Part shown: positions 59,901 through 64,000 of the stretch, piece by piece
Layout of the letters: each line of letters starts with the position of its first letter
How positions within the stretch are numbered: the first letter of the stretch is position 1
Assembly (NCBI RefSeq): GCF_032062135.1
Contig: NC_092858.1
Span: forward strand, 162,915,730-162,979,729
Length of the DNA stretch: 64,000 nt
DNA from: Pyxicephalus adspersus
Taxonomy: Eukaryota > Chordata > Amphibia > Anura > Pyxicephalidae
Direction of reading: 5' to 3'
Made by a program: the position numbers and the translations under genes
The notes under the pieces: model-generated
Seen by the model: the letters and a program-made list of their open reading frames with translations, nothing else
Told to the model about the DNA's origin: nothing
Database searches by the model: none

Positions 59901-59990
59901 AATCAGAGCCTGAACCTGGCCCACTCCCGATGTAAAGAGCAGCTAGAGAACCTACGAATACAGTACCAGAAGCGACAAGGCTCTTCCTAA
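41737..59990 (+). CDS. map3k7cl: MAP3K7CL (TAK1-like C-terminal-like protein), whole coding span of four exons
   Basis: Joining 41737-41806, 57618-57679, 58229-58344 and 59810-59990 gives 142 residues plus a TAA stop, the same length as the short human MAP3K7CL isoform as I remember it. All introns have GT-AG ends and the phases match across each junction. The N-terminus (residues 1-23) carries ADKPVR and FSLND; residues 24-44 carry [13 protein letters not shown]; residues 45-83 begin PLPPC and continue into a charged helix; residues 83-142 are a predicted coiled coil ending QYQKRQGSS. The family is related to the C-terminal, TAB2/3-binding end of the kinase TAK1 (MAP3K7), which ends similarly, but it has no kinase domain. 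Its function is poorly defined; an effect on TAK1 signalling is an inference from homology. I saw no frameshift or internal stop, so the gene looks intact. Confidence 0.93.
41896..41938. repeat. (TA)n microsatellite in map3k7cl intron 1
   Basis: TA-rich run about 90 bases after the donor of coding exon 1. Confidence 0.9.
41938..42165 (+). repeat. Probable interspersed repeat starting ACAGGTAGTCCCCGGG
   Basis: ACAGGTAGTCCCCGGGCTAC, GTAGGTTTGTTCTTAAGTTG and GATGTAAGTTGAAACAGGT look like a common vertebrate repeat; it ends near a poly(A) run at 42132-42147. Only one copy in the window. Confidence 0.4.
42166..43995. other. Intron 1 of map3k7cl; nothing recognised
   Basis: Unique AT-rich intron sequence. 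The 99-codon minus-strand frame at 43011-43310 has no recognisable feature. Confidence 0.3.
43996..44040 (-). ncRNA. Hammerhead-like motif, degenerate
   Basis: On the minus strand: TCTC, then CTGAGGA (44029-44035), a spacer, GAAA (44008-44011) and TGTGTAGAGA. TCTC pairs with GAGA, as stem I. ATGTGT replaces the palindrome ACGCGT of the copy at 25.2 kb, the change expected from CpG decay. Stem II is poor. Confidence 0.35.
44215..44925. repeat. Unassigned GC-rich block with minisatellite-like ACACNGG units
   Basis: Unlike its AT-rich surroundings. 44519-44640 holds repeated variants of ACACTGG, CACAGG and GACACAGG. Overlapping frames are open on both strands (44495-44713 plus, 44486-44722 minus) because stops are rare. 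The part TGATTGGTCAGTGGATTGG near 44810 has inverted CCAAT boxes. No second copy here; it may be a piece of a larger retroelement. Confidence 0.4.
45258..45330 (+). repeat. Fragment with CTTAAAGCGGAACC end
   Basis: CCTTAAAGCGGAACCAACCC and TTTTGATCAGGCAGG resemble the left end of the element at 21438. Confidence 0.35.
45941..46573. mobile_element. piggyBac-like MITE, best copy (TTAA ends)
   Basis: 633 bases including TTAA at both ends. Left end CCTCCCTAGCGGTAACCCCG; right end ACCGCTAGGGAGG. Subterminal palindromes around CCCCGAGTGTGACTCGG, then two nested inverted repeats around a TA/T-rich centre. TTAA target and long inverted ends point to piggyBac-type mobilisation; no transposase gene inside. 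Confidence 0.9.
46574..47398. other. Intron 1 of map3k7cl; nothing recognised
   Basis: Unique sequence, less AT-rich around 46790-46985. No exon signal. Confidence 0.3.
47417..47759 (+). repeat. tRNA-derived SINE, most complete copy
   Basis: GCCCTATGGCTCAGTAGTTA resembles a tRNA A box and GGTTTGAATCT (47475-47485) a B box, the internal pol III promoter. Then GGAGTTTGCAGGTTCTCCC, GGTTTCCTCCCACATTAC, and the tail TACAGCGCTGCGTAATATG and GTGCTATATAAATAC. A poly(A) run of about 19 bases sits just before it (47398-47416). Confidence 0.85.
47760..48614. other. Intron 1 of map3k7cl; nothing recognised
   Basis: A 107-codon frame at 47723-48046 begins inside the SINE tail and shows no domain. Confidence 0.25.
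48615..48745 (-). mobile_element. hAT-like MITE family C, partial copy
   Basis: GGGGAACCTTACAAAAACTT, ACTATATCCACAGCATGCAG and GGTAGGAAGAATGCC follow the reversed family order. Confidence 0.6.
49131..49171 (-). ncRNA. Hammerhead-like motif with good stem II
   Basis: Minus strand: CTGAAGA (49160-49166), an extra A, stem II GCAGA with TCTGC around loop CCAGT, then GAAAC (49139-49143) and ACTGCGTG. The core matches CUGANGA...GAAA. Stem I pairing is poor. Sequence around it (48900-49230) may be a Penelope-like remnant. Confidence 0.4.
49568..49956. mobile_element. MITE with AAAGTGACCCTGTCAG ends
   Basis: 389 bases; left end TTAAAGTGACCCTGTCAGT, right end ACTGACAGGGTCAATTTAA, inverted. No coding capacity; the 75-codon frame at 49715 lies inside. 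Single full copy, with related fragments near 27114 and 34042. Confidence 0.7.
50478..50730 (-). mobile_element. hAT-like MITE family C, copy with both ends
   Basis: CAGTGTTTCTCAACCTTTTT at the left and GAACCCTGGTTTAGAAAGTC at the right, with ATAGCTCACAGTATATCAGT and TTGCAACCTCTGGAGGAACC inside. Confidence 0.75.
50879..51085. mobile_element. Foldback MITE family A, full-length copy
   Basis: GGGCTTGATTTATCAAAGCT and AGCTTTAATAAATCAGACCC at the ends; ATTTACTATTGGCAAATG in the centre. Confidence 0.75.
51419..51620 (+). mobile_element. MITE family D, internally deleted copy
   Basis: TAAACCACATACACACG to GTATGTAGCTTTA; the middle third of the 39.6 kb copy is missing (joined at CATACAGTTGTTTGG). 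Confidence 0.7.
51910..52099. mobile_element. Foldback MITE family A, full-length copy
   Basis: GGCCGGATTATCAAAGCTCT at the left, AGAGATTTAATAGTTTAGGT at the right, with GTGATCCAGCAAACCTG inside. Confidence 0.7.
52100..53184. other. Intron 1 of map3k7cl; nothing recognised
   Basis: Unique sequence. The frames at 52193 and 52228 overlap on opposite strands and are not credible. Confidence 0.3.
53185..53436 (-). repeat. tRNA-derived SINE, reverse copy
   Basis: Reads on the minus strand as A-box-like GGCTCGGAGGTAAGTGC, B box GGTTCGAATCTC (near 53369-53380), then GGAGTTTGCAGGTTCTCCC. The tail end is cut at TAGCTGTCCCTCAAAGGGG. Confidence 0.8.
53437..54365 (+). other. Unique block in intron 1; possible alternative exon or conserved element
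   Basis: GAACTTGGCAAAGATCACG and GGAGCAGCTGGAGGAGGCGG lead to CACTCTTG|GTAAGCC, a good donor at 53819/53820, without an obvious acceptor nearby. The following 500 bases have no repeat. Could be an alternative first exon or a conserved non-coding element; there is no proof. Confidence 0.2.
54366..55110 (+). mobile_element. hAT-like MITE family C, copy split by a piggyBac-like MITE
   Basis: CAATGTTTCTCAACCAGGGT, GAGTTCCTCCAGAGGTTGCT and CATTGAGCAATGAGC, then an insertion at 54471-55046, then TCTGTAAGGGTGTCATTCTT and CCCACAGACCATC. The two halves fit the undisturbed copies. Confidence 0.75.
54471..55046. mobile_element. piggyBac-like MITE nested in family C (reverse orientation)
   Basis: TTAA at 54471-54474 and 55043-55046. 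Left end CTTACCTAGCGGTTCATTCC, right end GGTTACCGCTAGGGAGG. Subterminal AACCCCGAGAGTGACTCGG is itself palindromic and recurs as GAGTCACTCTCGGGGTTAC. Confidence 0.88.
55111..55708. other. Intron 1 of map3k7cl; nothing recognised
   Basis: Unique AT-rich sequence. Confidence 0.3.
55709..55982 (+). repeat. tRNA-derived SINE, copy lacking the B box
   Basis: GGCAGCATGGTGGCTCAGTG, then directly CTGACACTATCTGCATGG, and the tail TACAGCGCTGCGTAATATG with TAATAATAATAA. The same internal deletion is seen in the 27.3 kb copy. Confidence 0.82.
55983..57617. other. End of intron 1; hAT-like fragment near 56728-56830
   Basis: AGTGCCCAACCTTTTTTCAT, GGGGGCCGCTG and GCGGGCCACAATGC look like one end of a hAT element, without the other end. 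A (GATA)n-like run is at 57355-57367. The rest is unique. Confidence 0.35.
57618..57679 (+). CDS. map3k7cl: map3k7cl coding exon 2
   Basis: This 62-base exon is flanked by TTTTACAG (ending 57617) and GTAAAT (from 57680). With the G carried from exon 1 it encodes 21 residues starting DESSAEN and ending FPDLDQQLQ. The block [12 protein letters not shown] is a strongly conserved signature of MAP3K7CL. It exits in phase 0. The preceding intron is about 15.8 kb and contains most of the window's SINE and MITE copies; the following one is only 549 bases. Confidence 0.93.
58229..58344 (+). CDS. map3k7cl: map3k7cl coding exon 3
   Basis: The acceptor is TTCCTTAG (ending 58228) and the donor is GTAAGT (from 58345), both consensus. 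The exon encodes 38 codons plus two bases: [19 protein letters not shown] followed by [31 protein letters not shown] is the family hallmark and begins the coiled-coil region. The AA at its end joins G of exon 4 to make the lysine in ERKKEL. Confidence 0.94.
58580..58790 (+). mobile_element. MITE family D, left-truncated copy in map3k7cl intron 3
   Basis: AACGGAGCGGCACCCTGCTG, TCGTTCGTGGATCCGCCAGG, CCGATATCAGCCCTGAGCCG and the right end GTGTGTACATAGCCTAAG. Confidence 0.75.
58849..58960. mobile_element. Foldback MITE family A, near-perfect 112-base hairpin in intron 3
   Basis: GGGCCTGATTTATTAAAGCT, CCAAGGCTGGAGAGGATACA and CTTTCATCAG pair with ATGAAAGTGTATCCTCTCC, AGCCTTATAGAGCTTTATT and AAATCAGGCC. 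The unique centre of the family has been lost, leaving two almost exact arms. Confidence 0.85.
59515..59585 (+). repeat. SINE tail fragment in intron 3
   Basis: TATGACTATGGGCTTTGTAA, GCACTGTGTAATATATTGG and TACTATATAAATATAATTAT match the SINE tail. Confidence 0.55.
59810..59990 (+). CDS. map3k7cl: map3k7cl coding exon 4 (stop codon exon)
   Basis: The acceptor TTCTTTTAG ends at 59809. The exon completes the lysine codon, then gives 59 residues and TAA at 59988-59990. It begins [13 protein letters not shown], has a heptad-like pattern ([18 protein letters not shown]) and ends [12 protein letters not shown]. The last residues resemble the end of TAK1 (MAP3K7), the part that binds the adaptors TAB2 and TAB3 in that family. 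An upstream ATG at 59751 in the same frame lies in intron sequence and is not the start. Confidence 0.95.
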
Positions 59991-60197
59991 CAGTAGGGAC
60001 ACATAGGGATCTAGTAGAGAAAGCTAAATTATGTTTCCGTGCAATTTTGTAAAGCACTTACTGTGCCTAAAAATAATATTTGGCTGGCCATATCTGTGTA
60101 ATCTGGTTTTGGATTTACCAGAAGTCAACCATTGTGAAGATCTACCTGTTTGAATTGAAATTAAATTGATTGATTCGGTAGGTCCTCCATACATGTT

Positions 60198-60203
60198 AAT
60201 AAA
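60198..60203 (+). terminator. Polyadenylation signal AATAAA, proximal candidate for map3k7cl
   Basis: AATAAA occurs about 210 bases after the stop codon, with a GT-rich stretch (TTTGTGTTGATGG) roughly 30 bases further on, as is usual downstream of a cleavage site. The stretch from the stop to here has no recognised repeat. Use of this site is inferred. Confidence 0.45.
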
Positions 60204-60675
60204 TCTAAGGGCCAGTGTCAAGGGGCTTCAAGTTTGTGTTGATGGCAAAGTTTGACATTAGTTTAGAATCCTTCTGTGATCATTCAGAATTCATTGTCCC
60301 CGTCTGTCCTATATTTGACTTGTTTTAAGATGGTTTTTGCATTCCCATTACCTGTAAAAGGAATGGAAAACCTTTTTGAACTTGTAATATCTCTTGAATT
60401 ATCCTCACCTACTTTTACACACTTTGCAAAGTGTAAAGGAATGAGATCTACCAAAGAAGTCACTGACAATTTGAAAAGTACACTTCTGTCAAATTGAAAA
60501 TAGAGGTTTAGTTAATACTTTTTTTATTGGTGTCTGTGTCCCCATTAGGATGATTTACTCTCTCTATATATTCCTATGCCATTGTCAATGAGATAGAAAC
60601 TGATAGGAAATCTGAATTTGTACAATTCACAAAAACAGAAGGTAAAGGAAAACTTTGAGAACTGTCTTCCAAATC

Positions 60676-61066
60676 AGGGGTGTAGTGGGGCGGGCACGTG
60701 TGGGAATTCAGTGCCCTCACTTTCTTCGGGAATGGGCACGCGTGCCCACTCTTATTTTCCAAAGAATTTCCTGGTGGTCCGCGGCCCTGGCCGGTCCTCC
60801 CCTCACGCGGTCTGGAGAAGGACCCCGCTGGGGGAGGGCGCACAGGACAGAGCTGAGGACCATGTCTCCAGTTTGGATATGCAGGCTCAGGGCGGTGGGC
60901 GGGTTGTCTCTCTGAAGACAACCCACCCACTATACCTGCAATGGGAGAGTGAGCGGGTTCTGGCCTATTGACGTCACTCTGGGGGAAGTTTCTTCCCCTT
61001 TGAGTTACACATAGTCAGGGGTGTAATAGGGTGGGCCATGGATGGTGCGGTGCCCCCTCTTCTTTT
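60676..61066. repeat. Composite repeat in 3' flank: direct repeats around a hAT fragment
   Basis: CAGGGGTGTAGTGGGGCGGG (60676) and CAGGGGTGTAATAGGGTGGG (61015) are direct repeats, each followed by GTGCCC(C)TC. Between them 60770-61010 resembles the hAT family B interior (CGGTGGGCGGGTTGT, TGACGTCACTCTGGGGG). GC-rich; the frames on both strands here (60574-60971) are repeat-derived. Confidence 0.6.
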
Positions 61067-63494
61067 TTAAAGAACTCACCCCTGTCCTAAATGAGGGTAA
61101 ATCTCAGCAACATTCAGAGCAAAATGTCCCCTAAGTCATTGATACTTACTTTACAGGAGCTGTGTAGACAAGGTGACACTATTTCTTTGAGAAAAGTCCT
61201 TTGGCTAAAGTTTTACTTTAAGATTAACTGAAAATGTACAGAACTGTACACAAATGTAATGCAAGATAATGACCTGGATCATTGCTCCTGAAGTTTTACT
61301 TTAACACACTCTGTCCTCCCCGTGTGTAGGGGTCTCTATTTCAAATCACTTAGTAAACATACAACACAAAGTATAATATTCAGGATATTCTGATCCCTGT
61401 ACCCAGACCTAATCTTCCAACTCAATACTGATTTTAGATTCAGGAAGAGACCCTTCTACATCTGATGATATCAACCATTGTTACAAAAAAGTGGTACAAA
61501 ACCTCTATGTATATAAAATCCTAGACCTTGTCCATGGTTGGATTTCCTCTATGTACCGTACCAGGTCGTACTCTATGTACCCTACACCAATCACCAAGTG
61601 ATAGTGGTGTCCACAAGACACACAGGACAGTTTCCTGAACACCAGGCTGCAGGATTTTCTCCTACCTGTTAAGTAGTAAGAGAGCTATAGGAGAAACCCT
61701 ATGAAGCATTGTTTGTATCTGACATTAAAGCATATTGTCATTTTAGAAAATTTACAGTTTTGATAAGAAATACCCATTATAAGAACTCCCTGCTTCTAAG
61801 ACAGGCAGTTTGGATTTTATTTTGAGTTTCATGACTGGGAGCTATTGTTCTTTTTTATGTTCAATATAACTTGTAATATTCAAAAATGTCCCAAATTTGA
61901 AACAAGACTGATTAATCTTTCAGGCAACATTTGTAGGCCAACTTTATTTTTTTGCGGTTTGTTATCTTTAATAGATGAAATAATTCATTCACTGTATCTG
62001 CTGTTCATTACATGTCCATGGCCTCTGTTACCATGCAGGAAAGAAGTCAAAATTTGCCTGATTTGGTGAACTGTATATATAAGCTTAGGTGTATAAAAAT
62101 TGCACTTATGCTATGTCAAAAGAAGTAACTAGAATGGTGGTTAGGAAGGGGGGTTCCTAGAAACTATATGAAGACAATGTTTAGGACAAGAAGTGATTTC
62201 AACTAAGGACTGTGGTAGGCAAACATGGTGTTGTGTGGCAATTTAGAAAATCTAGGTGTTGGTAGCAAATTAGGTGTGCTTAAGTGGTCATAGTGTTGCT
62301 GACTTTAACATATCTTAGCAAGATCAGTGTGAATGAGTGTCGTCACAAAGGTTGTATTACCACCTCCACATGTGAGTGCAATAATAGATTACATTGCTTA
62401 CTCTAAAACAGCCTAACTGGATTTCACTGCACACAAGCTTCTTCCACCGGTTGAGGGACATCCAACATCATAAAAGTCCCTAAACCATCATTTGAATTTA
62501 TTGGATTTCAATTCTTTCTATCCTACAGGCTCAGTATAACATGAGGGTGTTACCACAGCTTTCTGTTTTAAGAAACCAATGTACATCATACTGCCTTCCC
62601 TTTCACTAGCCATAGTGTTGCAGAGAAGAGCACAATGACCTAGGGGCACAAAAATAGTAATCTATGGACTATAAAAGTGCTACTATTTTATTGTGTTTGT
62701 CTATTCATAATATGGTAATAAGCCTACTCTGTCTAAAATAAAGATCAACATTTACACTTTAAAGCACAGCAGTCAGAGAATGAGGGTGACTTGCACACAC
62801 TTCTGTGCAGGTAGAAATTAACTGAGGGCCCCAACATTGCATTCTAAGAATTTTACCCACCATTACTAAGAGCCGTATTGGTGAAATGTCAGACAACAGT
62901 AACAGCTCCAGGTTTATATAAATCAGCCTCAAAATGGACAATACAATTATAACACAAGTTCACAGTTTTGGGTCCTGACAGCTACAAATCAACACATCTT
63001 CTGCAGTTCACATCACACATTTTTTGAGAGATTGTATTATTTGTTTTATAATCTGATCATTTACTATGATTACTATGAATAAAGCATTTGTCAGCCAGAT
63101 GTATTACAATGCAATATACTTACCACTATGTGTCCTTTTTGCTGAACATTGTTAAATTCCATTTCTGTTTGGTATTTTTTTCTCTTTGTTTTAAATTAAA
63201 AGTGTAAATACAAAATGCTAAAGTTGTTTTATTCCATTGAATTGTTTGTTTTGAATGCTATGTGGAGTAATTATATTTTTTAAATGGTATTCCCATTGGA
63301 ATGGAACATAGCCAATTGGCTCAATACTTTAGTGTTTCATTGAGGCATTTCTGTATCCTTTTTTAGGATTTTGGACATCTGAAAACCTCTGCTTGTGATG
63401 CCCCTCACACTCAATGTAGGTTCCTTGCTGTTTGCACATATGGTAAACTAGATGTAACAAAATAAGTAATTTCTCCCATAGTTTGGAAACATTA
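61067..63494. other. 3' flank of map3k7cl; no gene recognised
   Basis: Unique AT-rich DNA with several AATAAA motifs. May be long 3' untranslated region or intergenic. Confidence 0.3.
62737..62742 (+). terminator. Polyadenylation signal AATAAA, distal candidate
   Basis: AATAAA in unique sequence about 2.7 kb past the stop. It could end a long 3' untranslated region that would include the composite repeat near 60.7-61.1 kb, or be a chance match in AT-rich DNA. Another AATAAA lies at 63078-63083. Confidence 0.15.
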
Positions 63495-63690
63495 GGGCTG
63501 GCTTATTAAAGCTCTCCAGGACTGGAGGAGATTGACTGTCATGGGTGTTAGGAAACATGGAATGCATTTGGTCTGGGATTTAAAGCATTTGCCAACTTGA
63601 AACAATTTACTTTTAAGACATCCATTCCAGGTTTGCTGGATCTTTTAGGTGCATCTTCTTCAGTCCTGGAGAGTATTAAAAGAAAGGCCC
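63495..63690. mobile_element. Foldback MITE family A, full-length copy
   Basis: GGGCTGGCTTATTAAAGCTC at the left and GAGTATTAAAAGAAAGGCCC at the right, with CTCCAGGACTGGAGGAG pairing with CTTCAGTCCTGGAGAG. Confidence 0.72.
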
Positions 63691-64000
63691 AATATGTAGT
63701 AAAAAAAATGAAAATACTGAGTATAGAGGGCAAAACGCTGGCAATCATTTACAATACCTTGCCAACATGAAATTTCAAATCATAGGGTAAAATAAGCAGG
63801 CAACACATGAGCAATCATTAAGATAAACAGGCATGAAATGGTGATAGTGATGGTAACATAGGAAGATATGGGGAGCTCTCCCACGACTTTAAACATGATA
63901 TTCTTCTTTTCTTCCACCCTACTAGCAAACTTCCTATTCACTACTCCAGCAAAGATCTTCCAACCAGACTTTACATGCTAGGCAGCACCCCTTAAAGAAC
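63691..64000. other. No feature recognised
   Basis: Unique sequence to the window end. Confidence 0.3.

Noticed and set aside
60574..60971. Overlapping frames of 86-118 codons on both strands, proline- and glycine-rich
   Set aside because: They lie in the GC-rich composite hAT repeat, where stop codons are rare; no domain and no codon bias.

Overview
This is non-coding-rich vertebrate DNA: AT-rich, with long introns, a tRNA-derived SINE, and many Tc1/mariner, hAT and piggyBac-type DNA-transposon remnants and MITEs. The repeat mix (numerous MITEs, nested hAT elements, old Tc1 copies) fits an ectothermic vertebrate, most likely a frog. That assignment is an inference from repeat character, not a database result. 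I see no bacterial operons, CRISPR array, rRNA or stand-alone tRNA gene, and no virus.

One protein-coding gene is well supported. Four + strand coding pieces (41737-41806, 57618-57679, 58229-58344, 59810-59990) have consensus splice sites and compatible phases. Joined, they give a 142-residue protein with a C-terminal coiled coil ending in QKRQGSS. This is the ortholog of MAP3K7CL (TAK1-like, human C21orf7), a kinase-less relative of the TAK1 C-terminus. The first coding intron is about 15.8 kb. A plausible untranslated first exon ends at 35399, followed by GTAAGG, in a locally unique and less repetitive block. A poly(A) signal lies about 210 bases after the stop, with further ones near 62.7 and 63.1 kb.

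Layout. 1-35 kb: upstream DNA with repeats (foldback MITEs, a mariner MITE, a dead mariner transposase at 5.4-6.25 kb, three different dead Tc1-like elements at 10.6, 11.5 and 14.3-15.4 kb, hAT elements with intact 8-bp target duplications at 6.9, 11.9 and 23.1 kb, a piggyBac-like MITE inside a SINE at 27.6 kb, and a 130-bp local duplication at 21.1/22.7 kb). 35-41.7 kb: candidate promoter, first exon and first intron. 41.7-60 kb: coding exons and introns full of MITEs, SINEs and nested insertions. 60-64 kb: 3' untranslated or flanking DNA with a composite hAT-bearing repeat.

The most interesting items outside the gene are: (1) at least three, possibly four, hammerhead-ribozyme-like motifs (25.2, 44.0, 49.1 and weakly 9.5 kb), the first with an 8-position stem I and a palindromic ACGCGT stem III, as expected for Penelope-like retroelements; (2) several small MITE families that can be defined from within this window, with nested insertions giving relative ages; (3) the local duplication with an internal 20-base repeat. 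I found no convincing new multi-gene system, and most of the open reading frames of 60-140 codons look like chance or repeat-derived frames.
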